From Pelecanus crispus (lineage: Eukaryota > Chordata > Aves > Pelecaniformes > Pelecanidae): a stretch of 64,000 nt of DNA. Position 1 is the first letter of the stretch, and each line of letters starts with the position of its first letter. Under the pieces are notes generated by a model that searched no databases, had not been told where the DNA came from, and was given only the letters and a program-made list of their open reading frames with translations. The stretch lies in contig NC_134643.1 in assembly GCF_030463565.1 (NCBI RefSeq), positions 81,589,721 to 81,653,720 on the forward strand. Direction: 5' to 3'. Shown piece by piece: positions 43,436 to 55,821 of the stretch. A program made the translations under genes and the position numbers.

Positions 43436-45479
43436 CTCAGGAGACCAGAAGGACACCACCTCTGAGGCCATTATGCCTGTGGCTCTTGCCTGCATATCTA
43501 TTCCTATTTGTCCTGGTGCCTTTGCCTCAGGAAAGCTCATTTCACATCCTTTGGGGAGGGAGGGGGAGGGCAGAGTTTAGACAGGCAAGGACCATGATTT
43601 AAATGATTGAATAATAATATTAAATTTATTAAAGGAGGTCCATTGAATTAGACTGACTCATATGCAAAATAGATTAAAATACCTTGACAAGATCAGCTGT
43701 TTCAATTTTCCTTCTCTAGAAAATGACATAAGATTACAGCATTTTCCTTCATAAGCTATCTCTGGTTCCCACAGACAAATTTAATTCGTAACAGTCTCAG
43801 CACGCAGAAGAATCACCTCTTGTACTCCTTAAGAGAGTCTTCACAGATACATGTAACTTACCTTTTTACAAACAGCTTGAGGTAACTTCTTTTCCATTTG
43901 CTGTCACTGAACCATCTATAAACAGGATTTATAGGCAATCTGTATTTTAAAATGCCAAATTATGAAACAAGCTGGTTCTATATTGCCATAGAGATCCACT
44001 CATTGCAGCAGCCTCTATGTACACTTAAATGTTATTTCTCCCTGGGACTCCAATAGGACTCTGCTGGTCTTGGTGCCAGCCATTTAGCCTCTGGAAGAAG
44101 TTGAAGTGTGATTTTATAAAAAAGCAGCTAAATTTTATTCTGATATTCTTACTTTTTAAAAAAATATCGGCAAATATTTCAAACTGATTTACATCACTTG
44201 ATTTTTTAGTTAAATTAAATCAATAAATATTTTTAAGTTTGGGCTTTTCCCACCCACTTGTTTCCTTTCCTCTTTTTTGATTGGGAAAGAGAGGTGAAAA
44301 ATCTCATAGAAGTCAGCTTCTGATTTTTATTTGCATTTGGAGTGAAACTTTTTTTTTTCTTTGCTTTGAGCACACACACATATCCATAGAAATAAATTTT
44401 CTTAAGCAAACTGCAGAAAGACTTGTCACTCATCAAGCACTCATGGCATTGACCTCTAGAGCTTTAGATTATTTGGGTTCTCTCTCACACAAACTAGGAA
44501 GCAACCTTTCAGCCAGCTTCTTTTTTGTGTAATAACGTGGCACCTGGCATCAAACAAGGCATTTTAAATAGAGCCAGCTGGTGGCAAGCATTTTCAGGGA
44601 GGAAGCCTGGACTTGTGATTTTCCTCACTTTCCTCATTACAGATTTGGTATCTTTAAACTGTAATACTTATCAATTTTCCCCATCCTTTCCTCTATGCTG
44701 TGTTTGTCAGACTTGCTGGCTGGTGGACAACTAGAAGGATTTGGGGTTCAATAAACAATATAGGAACCAGCCTGTTGATCTGTGATCTTTGGAGACAAAG
44801 GTATTGTTGAAACTACACAAGCTGCTGGGGAAAAAAAAAACAACCTATGTTATTTCTGTTGCAAAGATATTCTGAAGTTTTCCAGTTTGTAAGGAAGTTT
44901 GAGAAAGGACTCTCTGTGTCTTGGGAGATTCATCTGTGGGAAGGTGTATCATGGAGGGACATCTAGGACATGCCTTCTTTACCTCTGCTGTCTGGGCAGA
45001 CATATCGACCCATGAAGCGTGAGGATGTGTCATTCAGCCTTATGCATGTTTTTACCCACTCAGCTAGTGAGAGATTTACAGTCATAGAGCAAGAGAATCC
45101 AATCCCTTATCTTGGTTACAAATAGGTGTTGTAATTTCCATCAAATATAACAAATGAAGTAGAGCATCTGTCTCCCAAAAGGAACACACACCATCTGAGA
45201 AAATAAGGTGCAGCATGGGAAATCTTTTACTGGTGAACTTAATTTTCTTTACTGGATGATTAAGTTGTGGAATTTTTTTTGTTTGTTTTTTATTATTTAA
45301 GGCATCACGTCATCAACATCAGAAAATGGCTTAAGCAGCGGTGCCCCCGAAGTCAAACCATGGCGTAGAGAGCAAATAGATTTACTTGCCACAAATATTG
45401 TCACCTGAAGACACACATTTGCTGTTGGTCCCCAGAGAGGAACCAAAGGTAAAGTACAGTCTTTGTAGGAAGTTCCTTC
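43436..45479. other. Intergenic, no gene recognised
   Basis: AT-rich unique sequence. No exon or repeat family was recognised. Confidence 0.5.
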
Positions 45480-45598
45480 AGAGTGGGGTGCTAATAACGC
45501 CAAGATCATGGGTTCAATCCCTGCTCACTGCAGGGGCGTTGGGCTAGATGATCTCTCAAGGTCCCTTCCAACCCAAAGCATTCTATGATTCTATGATA
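45480..45598 (+). mobile_element. tRNA-Ile-derived SINE with a CR1 tail
   Basis: The head, AGAGTGGGGTGCTAATAACG then CCAAGATCATGGGTTCAATC, matches the anticodon arm through T arm of tRNA-Ile(AAU): anticodon loop CTAATAA and B-box GGTTCAATCCC. The A box is missing, so the copy is 5'-truncated. The body then joins a CR1 3' end (GGGCTAGATGATCTCTCAAG, TTCCAACCCAAAGCATTCTA, tail ATTCTATGATTCTATGAT). This is the structure of the CR1-mobilised TguSINE1-type SINEs described from songbirds; the family name is from memory. Confidence 0.82.
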
Positions 45599-48500
45599 AC
45601 TTTGAAATTCATTCCTTTTCACAGCCTGTGACATGCCAGTTTTGGCCATTGAAAAGCATGATGCAAGATGCCTCTGTTTGCCATGGCTCCCTCTTTGTCT
45701 GGGCAGGTAGCCAGGATCTCTCTTGGGGGTGGAGGTGAAAAAGGGAAAGACAAGTTCTGATGTGTCAAGAGCTGCTGCTTTGAAAGTTGTTTGGTTTTAA
45801 TTTTGTGAAGCACATTTCCATAGCAAAATGGTGGGCATAGTAGATGTGGGGTTTTCTGTCTGTTTTTGTTCTTTAAATAAATGAGTTCTTGGTTATGGAC
45901 AGGAGGGTAGATGAGAGGAAAAGAAGGGGTAGTTTCTTTTTGAGAAGTGTTACAGATGCTACTGGACGTTTCTCTTTTTTCCAAAGGGGAAAAATTTGTG
46001 AGCTGTTTAGCATTCAGATATGGATAGAGATTCATTTATATACATTTGTGTCCAGCATTTTTTTAATGTCAGCCTAACATACAAAATTTACACAGCTATG
46101 CAAGGGCCCTCCTGTAGAAGAGGAGGAAAGAGAAATGGGTTTTTAAAGAAGAAATAATTTATGTCTAGATGTGCCACAGGTGGCCAGAGTCTCTGTGCTC
46201 CTTGTGGAGTGATCCAAATTTGTAAAAAGTGAGCCTGGTGTTGATCTCCAGTATATCCACATCCACCTGTTGGAAACTATGGACCTACTCGGATATACAC
46301 TGTTATATTTGGGATAACATACATATGGTACAGAAGCCGTGGTACAGTGAATAGCAACTGTGCATAAAACTATCATTGCACTTGGATAGGTTTACTTCCC
46401 ACAGGGCAGGTGAGTGCCCAGCATGGAAGTGACAATACATGATGAGCTGGTGTTTGTGTTTATGTCTCTTCAGCTCAGCAAGCTTTGGTAGTGAGACCTG
46501 CTCCTGGCAGACTGGGATGCTGAAGTATCTCTGGTGTCCCTGGAAAGGGCAGGGGGATATAATAGGTCTATACTAACCATGAATGCATTTGACAGGGTGA
46601 ATAAAGGTACTCTTCATTACCTTTTCCATTAAAGCCAGGGGCCATCAGATGATGCTTTTAGGAACCAGGCTGGGAACAAACAAATGTTGGTCATGCAGGT
46701 GTTGATAAACCTGTGGCACTTCTTGCTAAAGCATTTGGTGTTTGCAAAAGCCTTACAGGAGCTCAAGAAGCAATTAGCCAACTACTTGGAAGAAAAATCT
46801 GTTGACGGTTATTGACAAATGACCTGAGGTTCAGAAGATGCTCTCAGCTGAAAATAGTCAAACCCTGGGAATTAACTCGGGGGAAACATCACATGTGCTT
46901 CACCTGTTATTACTCTTCCCTAGGTATCTGCTCACGGATCCTGCTGGAAATAAGATGTTGCACTAGATGGATCCTTGGTCTGAGCCAGTTAAAACATTCC
47001 TATGTTTTTATATTCCTCGTGTGGAAGACTTGGAGTGCCACACCACCTGCAAGTGTGGTGTCTGCATATGACCACATGGAAATTGGCTGCTTAGGAACTT
47101 TTGCTTTCTGAGACTTTCCCAGGCCTAGAAGGGGAATGTAACAAACCAGGCCCCATTTCCATTGCTTTCTAACACCAGGCCCACAGGACTACACAGATGC
47201 TCTCTAAACAAAGAGATTCTTGATCAGTGAGAACTTATGGTACTAGCGACCCCAGATCTGATCTTTTCTTTGTCAGCTGTTTGGATCAGACCCATTTCTG
47301 GTGGGGAATTCAGGGCGGGGAACACAGAATAGTTCCCTTTCCCATGGACATCTCAACTGCTACAAAATGAGACACTGTTCATAAGATACAATAGAGCTCT
47401 AAATAGTCCTCCCACTTTGAACCTAAGAAATTAAATAGCATTGCTGGCACTCAGGGGTTGTCTACACATAGAAATTGTAGGACTTTAACTACCCTGCTGC
47501 TGGGACAGTAGTTTACCCTTCTAATATGGATTTGCAAACACCTGTATAAAAATACTAATGCCAATATAGCTGTTATCAGGCAAAAAACAGACCATACATT
47601 ATGGATACACTTACACTGGAACATTGCTGTCCACACAAAAGGTTATGTAACGCCATAATGTTATTGCATCAAGGGGAGAAAAAACCCAAACCCACTTCCA
47701 GCATGAATTGCTCTACCAATAGAAAAATCTACATGTAGGCTTAAATGACTTACTGGGGAAGCTAAATTCTTACCTGAGTGAAATGGCCATTTCTGACATC
47801 TTACTATACCAGGTTCTTTACAGGGTCACCGAGACGTGACCCAGTGTGCTTCCACTTGGCTCCCACTTGTATACTGCTGTCACAAACCTAATAGCATCTT
47901 CAAAGAGATTTTGGAGAGCAGGTGAGGAGTTTGAGTGAAGTCCCAGTGAGCACTACACAGTCTAAGCCCTCCTTGTAGCCTTACCCACAACATTTGTAGG
48001 AAAGGGTGTGCTGACCTGTCACCTGTAAGGAGAGGCTGTAACAAGGAAACAATAAAGAAAAATGGATGCTTTCACGGCTCCTTCAAACAGGACATGGCCA
48101 GAGTGATCCTCCATCACTCCTAAAGAGATATAAAGCTGGTACGATTCTGCAGGAAAGCACCTTGTCACTTATGCTCCCCACGCTTCCTTGTCCTATAATG
48201 GTTGGAAAAAAACATGGTTTGCTTGCCACAAAAAAAAAGCATCATGCTGGAATGTGCCCTTTGAATTTCGAAGCCACCTTTTTGCTTATGAGACTGTTTT
48301 TCTTTCTATGCCTGTTTTCATTGTATGCTTTCTTGCATAAAATGTGAAAAGCTGGGAATTTTCCAGCAAAATAAGTTCAGTCTGCTGATGTAGAAGTATG
48401 TGAAATAGCTCTCGTATTCCAAGTACTTTGGGCTTTGGTCACAAATTCTTTTTTACTCTTCCAGTCCTTCCCACCCCATAACTTCTTGCTGCTCCTTGGG

Positions 48501-48690
48501 AAATGAGCTAGTGGTCTTAGTGCAACTTCTGATGGGCAGAAGGTGCCCCTGCTGACAAATATCTCTGCAGCAGTCTCAACATTGGTAGTGTCAATACAGA
48601 ATGACACAGACGGACTGCTATGCAACTTGGCATTTTTATATCTTCATGCCCATGCAATCAAAACCACTCATGAATTCATCACGGCGTCAT
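45599..48690. other. Intergenic, no gene recognised
   Basis: Unique AT-rich sequence with short unremarkable open frames on both strands. No known exon or large repeat is seen. Confidence 0.5.
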
Positions 48691-48704
48691 CCATGTGCAA
48701 GAGC

Positions 48705-48790
48705 TAAGGTGTACAATCTCCATTTTACAGCTGTGCAGCTGAGGTGCTGAAACATAAAGTGTCTTGCTCAGGGTACCACGGGTCAAAATG
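48705..48790 (-). repeat. MIR-like ancient SINE fragment
   Basis: ACAATCTCCATTTTACAGCT...GTGCTGAAACATAAAGTGTC then TTGCTCAGGGTACCACG matches the reverse complement of the MIR core (CCCCATTTTACAGATGAG...GTCACTTGCCCAAGGTCAC). Confidence 0.65.
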
Positions 48791-49740
48791 ACCCAGGAAC
48801 ATCTCATCCCACAAAAGACATCCTCAAAGTAGGAATCAGCCACCATTCTAATACGGATGGTACGTCCTTACAAGGAGTCATGAGGAGATGAACCTGCTGG
48901 CCACATGTGCTGGACCAGCAGAGGACCAACACATTTGGAACTGTTGACCTTTGCATCCTTCACCCAGATGCAAGCGGCCAAAACAGGTGTTGTGTAGAGC
49001 TGCATCAGAAGGTGTAAATCACTGTCTCTCTTTACTGGGTACACTGAAAAGCAGCATTTATCTCGCAGAGAAGGTGTACGAGGCAGATGATGGAGTTCAG
49101 GGCACTCGTGCAGATGGAGGACTGTGGTGTTGATGGTGGCCAGAGGGTGGTAGCACTGCACAGCTGAAGTGCCACGGCCCTCTGCACCAGGAGGAGGGAG
49201 AGGTGGGGTGAGGGAGCCCCTGATGCTCCTGAGTAGCTGAGGAAGAAGAAGAGGTGATGAAGTTGGAATAAATGGTAGAAACTTTAATACCAAAAGACTG
49301 TTACTAAAAATAGGCCCTATCTTTCATACTGCTCTTTCCTGATTCCTTCAGCAGATGTGTTACACTGGTTTTCTCCTCTCACTTTGTCCTGGAGGATGCT
49401 TCTCTGCCCTCTTCAAACTAAGGTAAAAATAGCTGCGGCTGCTTCATTTCTTGTGAGGAAAAAGAGGAAGAAGAGGTGAGGAAAGGTGGTTTTTGAAATG
49501 AAGAGGAACTTTTACAAAAGCGTCTCACTTTCTTTAGGCCCTAAAACCACTGTGCTACCTCAGACAGTGCAATCCACCAGTAACACTGGCAGCTATTTTC
49601 TGGACTTCTACTTTTTCAGGTGATGCTCCTTCTGGTGTGGCAGCCACTGGCTTTCATACATATAGTTTCTGCCCTGTGGCACATAACAACCACAAACAAA
49701 TGACCCCACCAGGATGGTGGTCATGCGCAGCTTCCAGACA

Positions 49741-49774
49741 ACTGTAGGTCCCTTCCAACTGAAATATTCTGTTC
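49741..49774 (+). mobile_element. CR1 3' tail fragment
   Basis: GTAGGTCCCTTCCAACTGAA then ATATTCTGTTCTAT is the final part of a CR1 3' UTR. It runs directly into the pentanucleotide array, which probably grew from the CR1 tail. Confidence 0.65.
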
Positions 49775-49853
49775 TATCTTATCCTATCCTATCCTATCCT
49801 ATCCTATCCTATCCTATCCTATCCTATCCTATCCTATCCTATCCTATCCTATC
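49775..49853. repeat. (ATCCT)n microsatellite
   Basis: About 15 tandem ATCCT units, nearly perfect. Confidence 0.97.
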
Positions 49854-50030
49854 TCAAAGCACTTTGGGAACCTCCGAATGCTTGGTGTTGTGAAAGTCTT
49901 TTGGAGTATAGGTGTGTCTCCATTTTGTAGTTGTAGATACAAATTGTAACCTTAATTTTGCTGAAAGGAGGAAAAGTGAAGAAATAACTTGTCTAAGAGC
50001 ACAGACGACACCAACACCAGCGTCAGGGCT
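49854..50030 (-). repeat. MIR-like ancient SINE fragment
   Basis: AAAGCACTTTGGGAAC, then CTCCATTTTGTAG and GTGAAGAAATAACTTGTCTA with AGAGCACAG follow the inverted MIR order (AGCGCTTTACA...CCATTTTACAGATG...AAGTAACTTGCCCAAGGTCACAC). Confidence 0.55.
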
Positions 50031-50321
50031 ATTGTGTGCACATGTATTTGTGCATGTGTCCGTATAGTAGTGTGTCTACCTGTTAGTATTCCTTAGCATG
50101 TAGTTTAAAGCACAGAGAATGCTAAGCTCACAGCCTCTAACTGTCATTTTACTTAGTATTATGTATTCCAGAGCTATAAAAAAATATATTTGTGTGGCTG
50201 ACATCAGTCATCTCTCCTCTTTTTCTCTCCTATGCCACTGAGAATTGTGTGTCCCTGTCTGTCCTACTCCTACTTCACGTTGCATTTATTGTAATAGTTT
50301 AAACCAGAATAATGTGTTGGC

Positions 50322-50440
50322 CTTGCTGCATGACCATAGGCAAGCAGCTTCACTGCTCCAAGCCTCAGTTCCTCCATAGGTGAAAGGAAGGTAATGATGC
50401 TTACCCCACTCTGCGTAGGGCTCAGAGATCTCCAGCTGCT
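50322..50440 (+). repeat. MIR-like ancient SINE fragment
   Basis: CTTGCTGCATGACCATAGGC, AAGCAGCTTCACTGC, AAGCCTCAGTTCCTCCATAG and GTAATGATGCTTACC match the MIR core in order (GTGTGACCTTGGGCAAGT, CTCTGAGCCTCAGTTTCCTC, ATAATACCTACC). Confidence 0.7.
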
Positions 50441-50879
50441 CTGCAAGAGACAATAGCGTGGTTATAATCACCCAGGCACTGTAAGGCCCCACGCTCAGTG
50501 GCATTTCTTTTTCTGCCTCCTAATGCGACAGCTTTCAAATGCTGTCGGGCACACCCTTGCTAGATTTTTTTCTCCTTCTTCATCCCCTTGTCACCACTCT
50601 TTCCTTTCTTGCTGCCTGCCCTCCTCTCCCCTCAGCCTTTCTCAAGAAAACCTACCTTCTCTGTTGACCCATTTTCCTTCCCTATCATTGGGTTCTGGTT
50701 TGTCGCCTCCCTTCCCTTTGTAGATGCTCATATCAATAGTAATTTCACCACCATCCCCTTTCCTGCTCCCCTCCTCCAAAATTCTCCCTCAGCCCTGACA
50801 CTTTCTCTAGAAACAGCCGCAGGCTATTTCTAACCTTCCTTCTCTCATCAAAGTGCTTGAGAAATCAGCTCGCTTTCAT

Positions 50880-50965
50880 CTCTCAGCAGGGAGGCTGCCA
50901 CGCCGCCGCGGTTCGCGGGCCGGGCTGGGAACCGGGAGCTGCTGGTTGGTGATGGCGGCACCGCC
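50880..50965. other. Short CpG-rich patch
   Basis: About 80 bp with many CpG (CACGCCGCCGCGGTTCGCGG core) in an otherwise CpG-poor region, about 10.6 kb upstream of ETV6 exon 1. It could be a small regulatory element or remote promoter. No exon is visible. Confidence 0.35.
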
Positions 50966-50974
50966 ACTGACTCA

Positions 50975-51115
50975 CCACCTGGCCTTTGGCAAGCCGCTCG
51001 GCTTCTCTCCTCTCCTAGCTTTAAAATAGGAGTGATAATTACGCACTTACCTCACATGGGTGTTGTAAAAATTTAATTACTGCTTGTAAGATGCTATCTA
51101 AGAGTGAAATGTGTC
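50975..51115 (+). repeat. MIR-like ancient SINE
   Basis: CTGGCCTTTGGCAAGCCGCT, TTTAAAATAGGAGTGATAAT, TTACCTCACATGGGTGTTGT and TTTAATTACTGCTTGTAAGA follow the MIR consensus across its core and 3' half. It is the best preserved MIR-like copy in the window. Confidence 0.75.
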
Positions 51116-54100
51116 TTTATCTCTCGCAGTGGTAGCTCTGACCACTGCAATCTGCGCTTAGTTCAGGCCCTGGCATATAAAACTGTTTTCCTCAGGCAGC
51201 CGAAGCCTTCCCTCCTTCTGGTCACAAAGGTCCCTGTGCCATAGTCCTCTGCCACAGAGTAGTCTCCCAGGCCATGGGCCACTCCCCCTGGATAACAGGC
51301 AAGGAGGCTGAATTCCCCTCCGGTCAAGGTCACCTATCCAGTCACTCCTCCAATCACTCTGTCTCTCCCTCTCCCCCCAAAACTGCTGGTGAGGCTTCTC
51401 CTGAACCAAAATCCTGGTCTTCCTCTCCTCTCAACTGCCTTTTCCATCCTCACCCATTGCCTCGCTCTTCCCTTTCCCTCTGCTACAGCTGACGGGACCT
51501 GTCCAAGCCGTCCTCCCTGCTCTTGAGACTCCTCCATCCCGGCTGCCCTCTCAGCCTGTCTCAACCGGTACGGCCCAAGACTTGGCCTCCACTTTCTTCA
51601 GGCGGTGGCCGCAAAGACGGGTCTGTCTAGTGAGGTGCTGTCTGCCCGCAAGGGTGGGAAGGGGCGGCGGACCACGTGCCAGGCAGGCAGCAACGGGGAT
51701 GCTGCTATCCCACCGCTGTCCAAGTGACGAACCGTAGGTCGTGAGGACAGCGCAAGGCAGCGAGCAACGCGTCCAGAGCCCAACGCCTCTGTCCTTTCAT
51801 GCATGCACATGGGGGCTCCACAGTCTGATCCTCCAGCACCACCCATGCCCAACATTAACTAGGAGCAGAAGCATCATCAGATACTGCCCCGCTTGTTGCA
51901 CACAAAAAGGACATAAAACTAACCAGGACTGACGTTGCCAAGAACAGCGCTCAAGCTGAAATCAAGAGGAAGGGGCTGGGGGCCCTCCATAGCCACCAGA
52001 GACCCATGCAGAGTTGGGCCCAACAAGGTCAGGCCTTGGCACCCAGGTCCACCCACCTCTGCACCTCTTCTCAGTCATCTCCCAAGCTAATATTGGGTCA
52101 GCTCAAATTTCTGATCTTAATTACGCCACTCCCTACACGCACCAAAAAAAATCGTCAGCGACTTGGGCTTATTACCGCCTCTTCCCTGTGAAAGGGTAAT
52201 CTGTTTGCTCTGATGGAGATTGCAGAATATACAGTGCCTGAAGAATGTGCAGTTAACCCTTCTGGATGCGGACCTGCTTTTGGAAATGGAAGACAACAAC
52301 AGAAATAAAGGCCATTTTAGACCAGGGCAATCTGAATGACCAGTAACTCAATGGGAATAGAAAAGTTGTTTATTTTTTGTACTCTCAGACAAAATATTTG
52401 CCTTTGGGGTGTATTTGGCAGTTTCTGAGCCAAAGTTATCAAAGGGCGTGAGGATGGAGTAAGACCTGCGAGTGGAAACTGCTGCTCAGCCACAGAGAGG
52501 CTACTGCCTATCCATAATGCATGCACTATATCCATAAATGTCAGGCATGATTTAATAGGCTATAAAATACTACATCATGATGCCACTGGAACTATTGAAA
52601 ATAAAAGCAGATAAATCACAATTCTGTGCAACAAGCTGTACTCATGCTGCTTTTTTTCGTTTGCCAGGCTTTCATTCTGCCGTTTGCTGAGCATGCGCTA
52701 CGCTCACTCAGCCTTGAGTTGAGTTTCCATTTCCTTTTCCTTTTCCATTTCCAAGCTTGAGTTTCCACATCAGCCTACTGGCTTTGCAGCTGTGCGGTCA
52801 TGCCACTGTAAGCCCCTGTCCTGGAGGGTGCAGAACTGGGCAGAAAGGTGCTGAGCTTGGAGCAGCAGTACCCAATTTTTTTTTGCCAGCAATACCAGGC
52901 AATCATTGTAAGCAGATTGACTGCTGTTGCTCATATAATGTTATTCCTCACATTAGATAATGAGCATTAAATCTACTAGACAATGTTTATCTGGCAGGAA
53001 AACAATTTGTGTCACTCTTTTACTGCCAGCAAGATATAGAGTTACAATGACATGGATGACAGAGTGTGCACCACAACTCCGAATGGGCACGACAGCTGTA
53101 ATCCTGTCACCCTGTGGAGAAAATGATGCTGAAAAAGGAGGGAGGGGATGGTGAGCCTGTGAAGATAATTACTAACAGACAGGCCTGGGTTTTGAGAAAA
53201 GTTTGCTTCACCTCTGCAGCTGAAGTGAGTGAACTGGAGAAGTAAAACCCAGCCATAGTACATGAAAATGTAAATCAATTTGGAATTACCTGACACAGAA
53301 TTTGAACTCTGTCCCTTCAGCTTCTATTTTTCATTTATTTTTGTTTAAAATGCTTTGTATAGCTTGATGTTTTTTCTACTTTTACCTTGAGTTTCATCAT
53401 GTATCTTATTGTTCCTTAATTTTCCTGGTCTGAATCATGTAATTACATATGAAATAAGAAGGCAGGTGGGAAGGCGAGAAGGGAGGGAGGGAGGGAAAGA
53501 GAAAAATAAAAAAGAAAGAAGAAAAGAAGGAAGGAAAGAAAAGAAAGACATTTTCTAGCATTCAAAATTTGTGGGAAAAGTTTGAAAACGTACTTTACAA
53601 GACAGAATCCAGAAGCAAGATAAGAAAATACCAACACATACAGATTAAAGAAATTTTCCAAAGCAATTTTTCCCCTCAAAATCTTGTGATTTTTGAGGTG
53701 AGAGGCAACTAACTCATTATTTTGAATTAATGAGATTGTCAATACGGACATACGCTTCACTGTTCTGGACTACGCAACAACAAAACATGAAGGTATAGCT
53801 TATGTCTGAAATCGGTAGCTGGGGATCTAGCACTTTGCAGAGCTGTCTTCCAAAAATCCCATTTTTGGTAACCTTTTTTGCTTTCCCTCATCTACTGGTG
53901 GTTTTGCACACCCTGTGGAGCCCTGCCTGCTCAAGAAATGAGCCCACGTCCATTGCAATCTCTCTGTGGCATCGAGGACCTCAGTCCTGGCTCTGGCTGT
54001 GCATGTGCTTGACCAGCGCAGTTTTTGAGTGATGCTGGGAAGTTCCTCACATACCTGCAGAGATTTAAATTCCATTTAAACAACCACCCCTGCTAAAGTA

Positions 54101-54944
54101 GGCTGAGCAGGGAGGTGCAGGCCAGCCTCTTACCCAGCTCCTCTGCAGCTCCATGCTACTGATCTTCTCCCAGCACACTTCCCTCTGTTCCTCTCAGCCC
54201 TCCCAGGCTCAGCTCTCACTCCTCCGAAGAGCCTCTGATACAGCCTGCCTGGCCTTGCCCATCTCCAGCCACAGGCAGAGGCAACTGCTTTTAGTCCTTG
54301 GCCCTTGCATGCCTGGTGGCCCTTCCACACATTTTGTTGGGGCAGGATTTTGTAGGGTCAAGGCAAGGAGCAGCACCTGGCCAAGCCTCTCGTCTCTTTG
54401 GCAGTGAGCAAGAGGGCATGGCTTTGAGGGACCACAGGATTCCAGTTTAAGGTATCCCTGCCAGTCTCCATCTGCTTGCATCAGAGCGAGGGAAACTAAG
54501 CTGGCTTTAAACACAGGGATGTACACACACAGACAATATATTCCTTGTGCCTTTTCACAGTGCTAAAGGCAGCTGCCTTTGCACGGCCAAAGGAGGGTGT
54601 GCTGTGACCTGCACAGCACAGCAGTGGGGGATGGGGCACTTTTACAGGGTGCTAGCCCTGGAAACTTTGCTTTGTGGCACCATACTGTAACCAGAATACT
54701 AGAAGACGTAGAGAAGGACTTGGCTGTAACAGCCTCATGGTGCCAAGGTATTGCTCCACAGTGGTATGAGGGGCCCGTGGTCCCATGCAGTTTAGCCCAA
54801 CCTGACAGGTTTAGCTATTGCCAGGTTGGTGTCACTGGAGTTAGTGCTCTCAGGAGCTCTGTCAGGGCCACTCACTGCCTCATTTTTACGTGCTGCAGCT
54901 TGAAATTATGCACCACGAGTAGCATTGTCAACACGCATCTAAGC
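51116..54944. other. Intergenic, no gene recognised
   Basis: Contains pyrimidine-rich stretches (51360-51540, 52720-52755) and a purine-rich tract (53460-53545). Open frames here are low-complexity or unremarkable, and no exon is recognised. Confidence 0.5.
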
Positions 54945-55652
54945 AGTGACTTGGGGAAGAGTGGCTGGAAAACTGCCTGGCCGAAAAGGACCTGGGGGTG
55001 TTGGTAGACAGCCGGCTGAACATGAGCCAGCAGTGTGCCCAGGTGGCCAAGAAGGCCAAGAGCATCCTGGCTTGGATCAGGAATAGTATGGCCAGCAGGA
55101 GCAGGGAGGTGATTGTCCCCCTGTACTCAGCACTGCTAAGGCCGCACCTGGAATACTGTGTCCAGTTTTGGGCCCCTCAATACAAGAAGGACACTGAGGT
55201 GCTGGAGTGTGTCCAGAGAAGGGCAACGAAGCTGGTGAAAGGTCTGGAGCACAGGTCTTATGAGGAACAGCTGAGGGAACTGGGGTTGTTTAGTCTGGAG
55301 AAGAGGAGGCTGAGGGGAGACCTTATGGCTCTCTACAACTACCTGAAAGGAGGTTGTAGTGAGGTGGGTGTTGGTCTCTTCTCCCAAGTAGTTAGCAATA
55401 GGACAAGAGGAAATGGGCTCATGCTGGTCAGGGGAGGTTTAGATTGGATATTAGGAAAAATTTCTTCATGGAAAGAGTAGTCAAGTATTGGAACAGGCTG
55501 CCCAGAGAGGTGGTGGAGTCACCATCCCTGTCAGTGTTCAAAAACCATGTAGACGTGGCACTTGGGGACATGGTTTAGTGGGCATGGTGGTGTTGGGTTG
55601 ATGATTGGAATGATGATCTTAGAGGTCCTTTCCAATCTTAATGATTCCTAGT
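54945..55652 (+). mobile_element. CR1 LINE 3' fragment (about 0.7 kb)
   Basis: The plus frame 54998-55480 encodes the CR1 ORF2 C-terminal part: [60 protein letters not shown]. The frame is then lost (ISSWKE). A shortened 3' UTR ends with CTTTCCAATCTTAATGATTC. Similarity to the copy at 14788 is high. Confidence 0.95.
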
Positions 55653-55689
55653 TTTTACTTTCATTATAAATGATCCAGCCACCAAACCA

Positions 55690-55821
55690 TGAGGCGTGGG
55701 GTTGCTACTCTACCCTTAATTGGTTTAGTGGTGGACTTAGTAATGTTAGGTTAATGGTTGGACTGGATGATCTTAAAGGTCTTTTCCAACCTAAATGATT
55801 CTATGATTCTATGATTCTAAG
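55690..55821 (+). mobile_element. Second CR1 3' end, directly after the first
   Basis: TACTCTACCCTTAATTGGTT, GGTTAATGGTTGGACTGGAT, CTTAAAGGTCTTTTCCAACC and the tail ATTCTATGATTCTATGATTC form a complete young CR1 3' UTR. It is a separate short insertion or a duplication of the end of the preceding copy. Confidence 0.9.

Noticed and set aside
45480..45545. Functional tRNA-Ile gene
   Set aside because: The acceptor stem, D arm and A box are missing, and the sequence continues into a CR1 tail, so it is a SINE head.
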